Source: Deltaproteobacteria bacterium UBA2221 (GTDB taxonomy: Bacteria; Desulfobacterota; Syntrophorhabdia; Syntrophorhabdales; WCHB1-27). From it: DNA of 64,000 nucleotides. This document shows positions 42,270 to 50,261 of the stretch, piece after piece. Below the pieces are notes generated by a model. The model had not been told where the DNA came from. It saw only the letters and a list, made by a program, of their open reading frames with translations, and did no database searches. The stretch spans positions 1 through 64,000 of the forward strand of contig DCUF01000082.1 of assembly GCA_002328485.1 (NCBI GenBank). The letters run 5' to 3'. How positions within the stretch are numbered: position 1 is the stretch's first letter; each line of letters begins with the position of its first letter. A program made the position numbers and the translations under genes.

Positions 42270-43619
42270 GTGCGTATCCTGATTGTTTCATATTTCTTCC
42301 CTCCTCTTCATGCCGTTGCATCGTTGCGACCTGCATCTTGGGCTCGTACTTGGTCGGAGATGGGCCATGACGTGACGGTCTTGACCGTGCCGAAGGACAG
42401 GCTCCCCTTCACCGCCGGACGTCCCATGCCGACGACGGTGAAGGTCGTAGAACTGGGACTCCCGGAACTTTTCTATCGTATACGGCGGCTACACAAAGAG
42501 CATATTCAGCTCCGCGGCAGCAGCGCATCTTGCGATAGACCCACACCAATCAGAAGAATCGTGCGATGGCTTGATGACTATCGGCTAAGAGTGGGCATTT
42601 TTGCCACCTGCAGAATGCCTGACCTCAGTGATCTCTGGATCCGGCCGGCAACTCAATGGTGCCGTAAGGCTGGACAATGGGATCTCGCAGTGAGTTCTGC
42701 CGGCCCTTACTCAACACATCTTATAGCGGCCGATCTAAGAAGACAGGGGCTGACGCGCTTTTGGATTGCCGATTACCGGGACCTTTGGGTGAACAGCCCA
42801 ACGTGTACGGGGCTCTTCCCGTTCACGTTGGCGGAGAAAAGGCTTGAAAGGCGTGCGATGAAGCATGCAGATTTGATCACTACGGTGAGTGCTCCCCTGG
42901 CCCATATTCTTTCAGAAAACTACGGCCACAAAAAAGTGAGAATTGTTGAAAATGGCTATGACCAACAGGATCTTGCTGACATCCCCGAGGATCCGATCTT
43001 CCCTCAAGACGGCAAAGTCAGAATAGTCTACACAGGTGCCATCTACAAGGGAAGGCGAGATCCTGCTCCACTTTTTAGCGCAATCTCAAAGCTGGCCGTG
43101 GATGGCAGTACGAGGCACCTCCTTGATCGGCTCGAAGTCATCTTTTACGGCTCGATGACACATGTCCTCGCGAAGTCGGTCAAAGAACATAAAATTGATC
43201 CTTGGGTTCGTCTTCTTGGAACTGTCCCACGTTCGGATGCCCTAAGAATACAGAGGGATGCCCACGCCCTCCTTTTTCTGGAATGGGATGAAGGAGATGT
43301 GGATGGGATCGTCTCTGGTAAACTCTTCGAATATATGTCGTCAGGTACTCCCATTTGGGGAGTGGGTGTGACTGAAAAGACAAGCACAGGCAAACTTATT
43401 CGAGACACCGGGACAGGGATCCTTTTTGGCGTAGATGTTGCAGGCATCGCCAGCGAATTGGTCGGTCTTCTGACCTCGTGTAAGAAGGAACCGGCCCACC
43501 CCGAACCCGATGTTCTTGCACGGTTCGAGAGGAGAACTCTGGCCGAACGGCTTCTCGTATTAGCGAGCGAACAAATCTCGTCGGCCCCCCTTATTTCAGA
43601 ATGGGCGCCTGAGAATTGA
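42270..43619 (+). CDS. Glycosyltransferase family 4-like
   Basis: A 449-residue GT-B glycosyltransferase. MRILIVSYFFPPLHAVASLRP is a common opening for GT4 enzymes. The second half has VRIVYTGAIYKGRRDPAPLF, an acidic donor-site area HALLFLEWDEGDVDG and GKLFEYMSSGTPIWGVG. GTG start at 42270. The stop overlaps the next gene by 4 nt (TTGA). It follows a 91-nt gap. The sugar transferred cannot be predicted. Confidence 0.83.
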   Translation: MRILIVSYFFPPLHAVASLRPASWARTWSEMGHDVTVLTVPKDRLPFTAGRPMPTTVKVVELGLPELFYRIRRLHKEHIQLRGSSASCDRPTPIRRIVRWLDDYRLRVGIFATCRMPDLSDLWIRPATQWCRKAGQWDLAVSSAGPYSTHLIAADLRRQGLTRFWIADYRDLWVNSPTCTGLFPFTLAEKRLERRAMKHADLITTVSAPLAHILSENYGHKKVRIVENGYDQQDLADIPEDPIFPQDGKVRIVYTGAIYKGRRDPAPLFSAISKLAVDGSTRHLLDRLEVIFYGSMTHVLAKSVKEHKIDPWVRLLGTVPRSDALRIQRDAHALLFLEWDEGDVDGIVSGKLFEYMSSGTPIWGVGVTEKTSTGKLIRDTGTGILFGVDVAGIASELVGLLTSCKKEPAHPEPDVLARFERRTLAERLLVLASEQISSAPLISEWAPEN

Positions 43620-44707
43620 GAAAGATAAAGATACTGGAAATCATTCCGTCATGCCAGAGAGGCGGTGTTCCGACAGTAGTCCACAACCTGATCAGCCGGC
43701 TCGACAAGGCGAAATTCGAGATCCATTTGGCCGCGCCCAATGACGGGCTTTATTACGATAGATTTTCCAGCACGTGTGCCGTCCATGACGTTTCGATAAG
43801 AGGCTATTATCCCTCAAGTATTTACATGATTCGCAAATTAGTAAAAACCTACGACATTGACATTGTGCACGGCCATGGCAAGGGTGCCGGGCTATACGGA
43901 CGGTTGGCCACACTCGGGATGGGCGTAAAGAGAGCATACACACTCCACGGTTTTAACTGCGACCATTACATCCCCCTATTTAGGTGCCTGTATCTGACCG
44001 TCGAAAAGCTACTTTCCCGAGTGACGCACATGACCGTCGCCGTGTCGGATGGCGAGAAGAAACAGGCTGAGAAGGCAGGTATCCTGCCAAAGGGAAGGGC
44101 CACGGTTATTCCCAACGGTATCGTACTAAACAAGGCACGGTCGGGGGAGAAGGGTTTTGCCCTGGGCACATTGTCGCGAATTTGTCGAGCAAAAGGTCTT
44201 GAGTACCTGATAGAAGCGGTGGTTCTGTTGCGGGACAGGTATCCCGAGTTGATGTGCTACGTGGCCGGCGGAATGCCAAAAGGGGAAGAAGACTATGAAG
44301 CAGAGCTGAAGGCCATGATTCGCGACCGCGCCTTAGATGATAAGATCATCTTTCTTGGCGAGATCGGCGATATCGATTCGTTTTTCCACAAGATTGACGT
44401 GTATGTGTCTACCTCGCGCTGGGAGGGGCTACCTACCGCTGTGCTCGAGTCCTTTGCCGCGCGAGTTCCGGTGGTTGCAACAGATGTGGTGGGCAATCGT
44501 GATCTCGTTAAGAACCTGAAGACGGGGATTTTGGTAAAGGCAGAAGATGGCGAGACGATAGCCGCAGGCATAGAGTATGCTTTCGAGCATCCCGATGAAC
44601 TGTCTGCATTCACGGCAAATGCCTTTCGGGATGTTTGCGAGAATTACTCGGTCAACAATATGGTCAGCAGACACGAACTGCTTTATGAGAGTCTCCTTAC
44701 GTCGTGA
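43616..44707 (+). CDS. Glycosyltransferase family 4
   Basis: A 363-residue GT4 enzyme. IIPSCQRGGVPTVVHNLISRL at the N-terminus, VHGHGKGAGLYGRLA, YTLHGFN, then the donor domain with IPNGIVLNKARSG, LGTLSRICRAKGLEYLIEA and the E-x7-E type motif SRWEGLPTAVLESFAARVPVV. TTG start overlapping the previous stop. Nothing unusual in length. Acts on lipid-linked intermediates at the cytoplasmic face by family analogy. Confidence 0.87.
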   Translation: MRKIKILEIIPSCQRGGVPTVVHNLISRLDKAKFEIHLAAPNDGLYYDRFSSTCAVHDVSIRGYYPSSIYMIRKLVKTYDIDIVHGHGKGAGLYGRLATLGMGVKRAYTLHGFNCDHYIPLFRCLYLTVEKLLSRVTHMTVAVSDGEKKQAEKAGILPKGRATVIPNGIVLNKARSGEKGFALGTLSRICRAKGLEYLIEAVVLLRDRYPELMCYVAGGMPKGEEDYEAELKAMIRDRALDDKIIFLGEIGDIDSFFHKIDVYVSTSRWEGLPTAVLESFAARVPVVATDVVGNRDLVKNLKTGILVKAEDGETIAAGIEYAFEHPDELSAFTANAFRDVCENYSVNNMVSRHELLYESLLTS

Positions 44708-44716
44708 TGAGGGTAA

Positions 44717-45880
44717 ATGGCTACACGAGATAGACCAAAGGTCCTTCAGATCTTCAAATACTACTATCCCAACGTCGGCGGAGTGGAGAAGGTGGCCCAG
44801 GATATTGCCGAGGGGTTGAGAGGGCGGATAGGCACACAAATTCTAACTTGTCACGAGGCTGTGACGACGCTCCAGGAGAATGTGAATGGGATTGAAGTGA
44901 CCCGGGCTGGTCGATTATTCACACGCTTCTCTGTACCAGTCGCGCCGCGATTTCCCTTTCTAATGCGGCAAATGGCCCGCAAAGCCGATATCCTTCATTT
45001 TCATTTCCCCTATCCCCTCGCGGATGTTTCCCATCTGCTCGCTCGTCCCGCAGGAAAGGTGGTGGTCTGGTGGCACAGCGATATCGTAAGACCGAGATTC
45101 CTCACGAAGCTTTACCGCCCCCTTCAGGTCCAATTCCTGAAAAAGGCCCATGCAATTATAGTTGCGGCACCCCAGCTTATCGATTCATCGCCGACGCTTG
45201 AGCGATTTAGAGACAAGTGCCACGTCATTCCCATAGGAATAGACGTAGGGCGTTTCATCCTCGATGAGGATAAACATGCTCAGGTACAGAAAATCAGGTC
45301 TCAGTATGGTCCGCGAATCGTCTTATTTGTGGGCCGGCTTGCTTACTATAAAGGCGTTGACTATCTTGTGCGTTCCATGAAAGATATCGACGGCACGCTG
45401 CTTATCGTTGGGGAGGGTCCGTTAGAGGCCGAGATGAAGGGGCTGGCTACCTCGATGGGCATCGAGGACAGATGCGTGTTTCTCGGAAAAGCGAGCGATG
45501 AACACCTTTCTCTCTACTATCACGCCTGTGATGTCTTCGTTTTGCCGTCCGTCGCTTCAACTGAGGCATACGGTATTGTGCAGCTCGAGGCCATGGCCTG
45601 TGGAAAGCCGGTGGTGAGCACCAGCTTGCCAACGGGGGTTACCTTCGTCAACATGCATGAACAGACCGGTCTTGTAGTCCCTCCTGCCGATGAACAGACC
45701 TTGGCGGCGGCGATCAACAAGCTTCTCGATGACCCGAGCACCCGGATGAAATATGGATCTTTTGCGAAAGAACGCGTGGAACGAGAGTTTACCAATGCCG
45801 CCATGGTCGAGAAGGTCTATGGACTCTACAAGGGTGTCGCAGAAGCCCCATCAGAGCCGACCAAACGGAGGGCCCAGTGA
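44717..45880 (+). CDS. Glycosyltransferase family 4
   Basis: A 387-residue GT4 enzyme. FKYYYPNVGGVEKVAQDIA near the start, DILHFHFPYPLADV, VWWHSDIVR, then IPIGIDVGRF, VLFVGRLAYYKGVDYLV and the E-x7-E motif STEAYGIVQLEAMACGKPVV. ATG start 9 bases after the previous stop. Its last codons overlap the phosphoglycosyl transferase gene (GTGA). Together with that enzyme it is a candidate for adding the second sugar. Confidence 0.88.
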   Translation: MATRDRPKVLQIFKYYYPNVGGVEKVAQDIAEGLRGRIGTQILTCHEAVTTLQENVNGIEVTRAGRLFTRFSVPVAPRFPFLMRQMARKADILHFHFPYPLADVSHLLARPAGKVVVWWHSDIVRPRFLTKLYRPLQVQFLKKAHAIIVAAPQLIDSSPTLERFRDKCHVIPIGIDVGRFILDEDKHAQVQKIRSQYGPRIVLFVGRLAYYKGVDYLVRSMKDIDGTLLIVGEGPLEAEMKGLATSMGIEDRCVFLGKASDEHLSLYYHACDVFVLPSVASTEAYGIVQLEAMACGKPVVSTSLPTGVTFVNMHEQTGLVVPPADEQTLAAAINKLLDDPSTRMKYGSFAKERVEREFTNAAMVEKVYGLYKGVAEAPSEPTKRRAQ

Positions 45881-46494
45881 AACGTGTCTTCGATCTACTG
45901 CTGTCCGGCTTGGGACTGTTTGTCTCCCTACCTTTGTGGGTGTTCTTTGGGATTCTGATCAAAGTTCAGGACGGTGGACCGATTTTTTACGGGCAGGAGA
46001 GGGTAGGCGAGAAGGGCAGGACCTTTAGCGTGCTGAAGTTCAGGTCGATGATCGTGGACGCCGAGGGGCAAACCGGTGTGGTCTGGGCTGTCGAAAATGA
46101 CCCACGGGTCACGAAAATTGGCCGGCTGCTTCGTGCAACCGCCATGGACGAATTGCCGCAGCTCTGGAACATATTCAAAGGCGACATGAGCTTTGTGGGC
46201 CCACGGGCGGAAAGACCTGAGTTGGTGGAGCAGTTTGCGAGATCGATACAAGGCTATCGTGCTCGGCTGTCGGTGAAGCCCGGGCTTACTGGTTTGGCGC
46301 AGGTCTACGGCCGTTACGACACCCTTCCGCAACACAAGCTCAAATTCGACCGCCTCTACATAAAGAGACAATCCTTGGGCCTTGATCTCAGACTGATCAT
46401 GCTCTCTTTTCTCATCTCTTTTACGGGAAAATGGGAGCACAGGGGGAAGAGAGTGGGCAAGAGGTTGCCTGCCCAGGGGTCTCAGGTCTCTTGA
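45877..46494 (+). CDS. Initiating phosphoglycosyl transferase (PglC/WcaJ-type sugar transferase)
   Basis: A 205-residue monotopic phosphoglycosyl transferase. An N-terminal re-entrant helix (LLLSGLGLFVSLPLWVFFGIL) leads to the catalytic core: GPIFYGQERVGEKG, LKFRSM, ATAMDELPQLWNIFKGDMSFVGPR with the Asp-Glu dyad, and VKPGLTGLAQV. It is the short PglC-like form. It loads the first sugar phosphate on undecaprenyl phosphate; a bacillosamine-like sugar from the LegB/LegC/PglD-type genes is a natural guess. Last gene of the locus, GTG start in overlap with the upstream gene. Confidence 0.9.
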   Translation: MKRVFDLLLSGLGLFVSLPLWVFFGILIKVQDGGPIFYGQERVGEKGRTFSVLKFRSMIVDAEGQTGVVWAVENDPRVTKIGRLLRATAMDELPQLWNIFKGDMSFVGPRAERPELVEQFARSIQGYRARLSVKPGLTGLAQVYGRYDTLPQHKLKFDRLYIKRQSLGLDLRLIMLSFLISFTGKWEHRGKRVGKRLPAQGSQVS

Positions 46495-46545
46495 TTTATT
46501 TGACCGGGGCGGTTAAAGTGAAGCGATTTGAGGAAGGATTTTGTT

Positions 46546-47724
46546 TTGCGAGGTGGCGCGGCATTGCATGAACATGACGTGGTCGTGATCGGCGCAGGCC
46601 CGGTCGGGTCCTACTGTGCCTTTGAGTTGGCCCGAAATGGGTTGGACGTCCTTGTTTTAGAAAAGAACCTTCCAGGGGAATGCCAGCCTGTATGCAGCGG
46701 CGTTATAGGGACAGAGGCCTTCACGGAGTTCCCTCTTCCCGTCGACTCCATTATGAGCGAGGTCCGCGAGATAGTTCTCGTGTCGCCAGGGGGCCAGAAA
46801 GTTTTCTATCGTCCTGACGCGGTGCAGGCCTATGTGGTCAATCGAACGATGCTGGATGAGGGGCTGCGCATGCTGGCCCGATCCAACGGCGCAGAGATCA
46901 AAGAAGGATCGACGTGTATCGGTCTGGAGGTGACCGACCGTAATGTCCACCTGCGGGTGTCGCCAGGCCCTGAGGACGTAAGGGCCAAAGTGGTGGTGAT
47001 AGCCTCAGGCTACAACCCCGCCCTCACGAAAATGGTGGGTTTGGGTACGGTTCCGGGATTTGTTGAAGGGGTGCAGGCAGAGGCCGAGGTCGATGAGCTT
47101 GAGCAAACCGAAGTCTACCTTGGAAATACAGTTGCCCCCTCGTCGTTTGCGTGGTTGGTCGGTCTGCAAAGCGGCAGGGCACGGATAGGTCTTACAAGCC
47201 GGGGACAAAGCCGCACTTTCTTAAGCTCCTTCCTCAGCAACCCCTTCGTCGAGGAACGGGTCCGTTTGACGGGCAAAGTGTACAAGAAGATCATACCCTA
47301 TGGGTTGCTCAAGAGAAGCTTCGGTGACCGGCTGATGGTGGTAGGAGAGGCAGCGGGTCAAGTAAAGACGACGACGCACGGAGGGGTTTACTATGGCCTG
47401 ATCGGTGCGCGTATCGCAGGCGAGACCCTGCTTGGAGCCTGGAAGCGGCAGGATTTCAGCACGGCCATATTTGCTGAATATGAACGGAAATGGCGCCAAC
47501 TACTGGAGCCTGAAATAGCGAAAGGTATTCGCTTCCGCCGGTTCTTCTCGCATCTTACGGATGGTCAGATAGAATGGTTCTTTAAGATGAGCCAGAAGGA
47601 CGGGATCATGGATCTATTGCACAAAAAGGCGAGATTCGACTGGCATGGAGAATTCATCTCCTCTCTGATCGAGCACGCTTTCTTCAAACGATACTTTGGG
47701 AGGGGGGATGAACCGACAGCGTAG
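46546..47724 (+). CDS. FAD-dependent oxidoreductase, geranylgeranyl reductase family
   Basis: A 392-residue flavoprotein. The dinucleotide motif VVIGAGPVGSYCAFELARNG lies near residue 10. PVCSGVIGTEAF is a family cysteine motif, and MVVGEAAGQVKTTTHGGVYYGLIGARIAGE is the second FAD stretch typical of geranylgeranyl reductase/FixC relatives. Substrate could be a polyprenyl or quinone side chain; unknown. A TTG at 46546 with gaggaaggat 6-7 bases upstream is preferred; a TTG at 46528 would add 6 residues. The end overlaps the DsbC-like gene by 17 nt. Confidence 0.85.
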   Translation: MRGGAALHEHDVVVIGAGPVGSYCAFELARNGLDVLVLEKNLPGECQPVCSGVIGTEAFTEFPLPVDSIMSEVREIVLVSPGGQKVFYRPDAVQAYVVNRTMLDEGLRMLARSNGAEIKEGSTCIGLEVTDRNVHLRVSPGPEDVRAKVVVIASGYNPALTKMVGLGTVPGFVEGVQAEAEVDELEQTEVYLGNTVAPSSFAWLVGLQSGRARIGLTSRGQSRTFLSSFLSNPFVEERVRLTGKVYKKIIPYGLLKRSFGDRLMVVGEAAGQVKTTTHGGVYYGLIGARIAGETLLGAWKRQDFSTAIFAEYERKWRQLLEPEIAKGIRFRRFFSHLTDGQIEWFFKMSQKDGIMDLLHKKARFDWHGEFISSLIEHAFFKRYFGRGDEPTA

Positions 47725-48565
47725 AATCACCGTACTTGTGGCAGTAATCTCTCTGGTAAGCTTTTTTCTTTGCTGGTCTGATGCCGCACGGGGCGCAAAC
47801 AGCCAGAGACAGGGTCGTGCTCAGTGCGAGCCCTTGAGCGAAAAAGAGGCCCGTGCCATTCTTGACAGCCTCCGCCTGAACGAGGCCAAGATACTGAAAA
47901 TCCAGAGCAGCCCCATCCAGCAGTTGTGGGAGATCGCCTTAGAGAATCGCGGCCAGCGATTTGTGGTCTATGTGGACTGCTCCAAGACATACGTCATGCC
48001 CGGACCAATCATCGAGTATCGCACGGGAATGGACAGGACCCGTCAAAGAGTCGAAGACCTGAACCGGGATAAGAGGGTCAATCTGGCTGGTCTGAAGCTG
48101 GACGAATCGCTGGTTATGGGCAACCGGGATGCGCCCATCAAGGTTATCGTGTTTCTCGACCCGGACTGACCATACTGCAAAAAACTTCATCTGGAGATGA
48201 AGGAGCTCTTGGAAAAACGGACCGATGTTGCCTTCTTTCTTAAGCTGACCCTTATTCGCAAGAACCCTGAGCTCGAGAAGAAATCCAGGGCAATCGTGTG
48301 CGGCAAATCCCTGAAGGCTTTAGACGACGCTTTTGAGGGGATAGCCCCACCTCCAAAAGAGTGCCCATCCAGGGAACTTGAGGAGAATACCAAGTTCATG
48401 GAGACAAATGGGTTTAACGGTGTGCCGCTTACCCTTTTCCCGGATGGCTCTATTCAGGCGGGATTTGTGGAGTCCAGCGTGCTCGAGAAGAGGATTGACG
48501 AGGCCGCTCGCTCTGCTGAGAAGAATGATGCCGCAAAGAGGGCACAGAACGGAAAAGGAAGGTAG
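47708..48565 (+). CDS. DsbC-family thiol:disulfide isomerase, probable selenoprotein (UPYC)
   Basis: One 285-residue frame interrupted by a single in-frame TGA at 48167-48169, read here as selenocysteine 154. The order is signal peptide (about 1-32, hydrophobic TVLVAVISLVSFFLCW), N-terminal dimerisation-like domain, then a thioredoxin fold in which KVIVFLDPD is followed by TGA and PYCKKLH. That gives U-P-Y-C in place of the DsbC C-P-Y-C. Homology runs on without a break: IVCGKSLKALDDAFEG and ECPSRELEENTKF match the second cysteine pair region of DsbC, and GVPLTLFPDG holds the cis-proline. A 7-bp hairpin with a UGGA loop begins 16 nt after the TGA. The ATG at 47708 has aggggg upstream. Alternatives are a nonsense mutation or sequencing error, but the TGA sits exactly on the catalytic Cys. 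Confidence 0.85.
48185..48202 (+). promoter_or_regulatory. SECIS-like hairpin behind the in-frame TGA
   Basis: CTTCATCTGGAGATGAAG forms a perfect 7-bp stem with a TGGA loop. The loop starts 22 nt after the TGA, within the 16-37 nt range of bacterial SECIS elements, and carries the G residues usual in the loop. It is inside the coding sequence, as expected for a bacterial SECIS. Confidence 0.7.
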
Positions 48566-48593
48566 GACCCACCCTAACCATTTGATTTTATCG

Positions 48594-48622
48594 TTGACTT
48601 TGCGTGGTCGTCGTGAGAAAAT
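48594..48622 (+). promoter_or_regulatory. Candidate promoter of rpsT
   Basis: TTGACT (48594-48599), a 17-base spacer and GAAAAT (48617-48622). It lies in the 91-base gap before rpsT, and the 5/6 -35 and 4/6 -10 would give a short leader with the aggaggag RBS. Confidence 0.4.
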
Positions 48623-48656
48623 ACTCCTCTACCATTCAAGGCAACAGGAGGAGTAG

Positions 48657-48941
48657 TTGAAAAAGAACAAGTCAGCAATAAAACGGGCGGTCCAAAGCGA
48701 AAAAAGACGGCTTCGGAACTCCCATGTTAAATCGACCATGAAAACCAACATCAAGAAAGTACTGCTCGCCTTAAAAGAGAAGGACAAGGAAAGCCTTGAG
48801 AATACCTTCAAAGCGGCGATAGCATATATAGATCGGGCAGCCTCCAAGAAGGTGATACATAGGAATAATGCTGCACGGAGGGTGTCTCGACTGGCCAAAA
48901 AGGTCGACAGCGTCCTGAAAGAAGGCCAGGCACAGCAGTAG
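48657..48941 (+). CDS. rpsT: 30S ribosomal protein S20
   Basis: A 94-residue S20 with the usual KNKSAIKRAVQSEKRRLRN opening and IHRNNAARRVSRLAKKVD end. It binds 16S rRNA early in 30S assembly. The start is a TTG (48657) behind a near-perfect aggaggag. In E. coli rpsT also uses UUG, a feature tied to its translational autoregulation, so the rare start may be kept for control. A strong intrinsic terminator follows. Confidence 0.96.
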   Translation: MKKNKSAIKRAVQSEKRRLRNSHVKSTMKTNIKKVLLALKEKDKESLENTFKAAIAYIDRAASKKVIHRNNAARRVSRLAKKVDSVLKEGQAQQ

Positions 48942-48961
48942 GCTCACAGAAGATGGTTACC

Positions 48962-48994
48962 GGGCCGGATGTATGCAACATCCGGCCCTTTTTT
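48962..48994 (+). terminator. Intrinsic terminator after rpsT
   Basis: A perfect 11-bp stem (GGGCCGGATGT, loop ATGCA, ACATCCGGCCC) followed directly by six T. A textbook rho-independent terminator 20 bases after the rpsT stop. Confidence 0.93.
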
Positions 48995-49070
48995 GTGGGC
49001 ATGCCTCTATCGTGTTGAAACAGGTTTTTTGCACCCGTAAAGATCACCTCCAACGTAAGATCTCCGTGAG

Positions 49071-49553
49071 TTGTCCGGAGGGCTATCCCATGGGACATGT
49101 GGGGCGGATCCTGTTGACTTTTGGGGTGCAAAATTCGAAAATGCAGCCAAGGGAGGGACTTCCATAGACGAGAGTAGCCACAGGGAACGGCTTCCAGGGA
49201 AACCGTTCCGAGAAATCGTAAGATACTACAGCCGCACCTTTTCGGTGGGACAGATTGCCAATCAACTGGCGGACATCCTTGACCGAATGGAAGACACCCC
49301 GAGAAAGATAGCCGAATGGGCTGCGTTAGGATTTGCTACCCTCATAAAGGAGAAGCGTTTTTGGAAAAGAGATTGGATTGAGGTTGCCGAGGAGATACGC
49401 TCCACGTCGTCAACATATTTCCGCAGACTGGGTGTTATCCCAAGCGAAGAAGCCCTCCTCGATATCGTCCAGGTCGTTGTGCTGAGCCTTGCTTACAGTG
49501 AAAAGAGCAACAAAGTCCTGGATAAGAAATCGATCATACGGAAAATCCCTTAG
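49071..49553 (+). CDS. Hypothetical protein
   Basis: An open frame of up to 160 residues; family not recognised. The part from about residue 32 looks like a real soluble helical protein (FREIVRYYSRTFSVGQIANQ, LADILDRMEDTPRKIAEWAA, EEALLDIVQVVVLSLAYSEK). The N-terminus is doubtful: the only standard start is a TTG at 49071 without a good RBS, while a strong ggaggg sits 6 bases before an ATA (49164). No membrane segment or signal peptide. Convergent with lptE. Real gene likely, start unknown. Confidence 0.5.
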   Translation: MSGGLSHGTCGADPVDFWGAKFENAAKGGTSIDESSHRERLPGKPFREIVRYYSRTFSVGQIANQLADILDRMEDTPRKIAEWAALGFATLIKEKRFWKRDWIEVAEEIRSTSSTYFRRLGVIPSEEALLDIVQVVVLSLAYSEKSNKVLDKKSIIRKIP

Positions 49554-49719
49554 AAAATAGAATAATCACGCCCGGATTGCGAAGCCTGTTCGGAGAGACA
49601 GGGTGGGGAATGAGGTGGAGAAGAGACCGGATGCTAGTGCTGTGGTCGGGCGGGACCCTTCTCGAGATGAGCCACGCTGTGGTCGAACGAAGAATGGGGA
49701 GCGAATCGTCTCGACCATC

Positions 49720-50235
49720 CTAGTATTCCGCAAGGACCAGGGCGCTGAAGCGACGGGCCATCCGGTTGGCAATTCGTCTAAACGCCTCCCTTTTGTTGAA
49801 GTCCTGAAGATTCACATCATCAGCACGGAAAGCCTCGGACTCGGTAAAATGCCAGCGCCTCAGAACCTGTCCGGTGCTCTTCGTGAGGATCAGATTGACG
49901 TCCACCGTCACCGTCTTCTCCACAACAAAGCCGGTCGTGGCCAGCGATGACGGCGAGGTCTGAACGCGGGAGATTACACCCTGCAACGTGCTGTCGGGGT
50001 TCGGTTGGTTTATCTGAAAGAAACCGCTGGCAACCAGCTCGCGGGTAAGCGCCTCAGTAAAAATGGCAGGGGTGTGAGGCTCGAAGCTTTGATTCTTGAA
50101 CAGGGGGATGTCAACCACCTTGACATCCCCGCCGCGAATCCCCTCTTCGCGGACCAGGTGGTACCCGCACCCCGTTAGAGAAAGCGCGAGGACCACCAGC
50201 CACAACGGCGCGGAAAGGCGTCTTTTATTCAACAC
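49720..50235 (-). CDS. lptE: LPS-assembly lipoprotein LptE
   Basis: A 171-residue lipoprotein. The signal peptide ends in lipobox LSLTGC with lipidated Cys23, followed by GYHLVREEG, the usual LptE start. PAIFTEALTRELVASGFFQIN and the beta-rich remainder match the family. It plugs the LptD barrel and helps insert LPS in the outer membrane. GTG start at 50235 with gaggtgat upstream; in-frame codons further upstream lie inside argG and are not protein-like. It ends the xerC-hslVU-arg operon, 26 bases after argG, and indicates an LPS-bearing outer membrane. Confidence 0.88.
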   Translation of the reverse strand: MLNKRRLSAPLWLVVLALSLTGCGYHLVREEGIRGGDVKVVDIPLFKNQSFEPHTPAIFTEALTRELVASGFFQINQPNPDSTLQGVISRVQTSPSSLATTGFVVEKTVTVDVNLILTKSTGQVLRRWHFTESEAFRADDVNLQDFNKREAFRRIANRMARRFSALVLAEY

Positions 50236-50261
50236 AGAACAATCACCTCGATCACTCGCCG

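Noticed and set aside
47708..48169. Reading the DsbC-like gene as a truncated protein ending at the TGA, followed by a separate gene at 48197
   Set aside because: Both parts are in one frame, family similarity spans the TGA, the TGA replaces the active-site Cys, and the second part has no start or RBS of its own.
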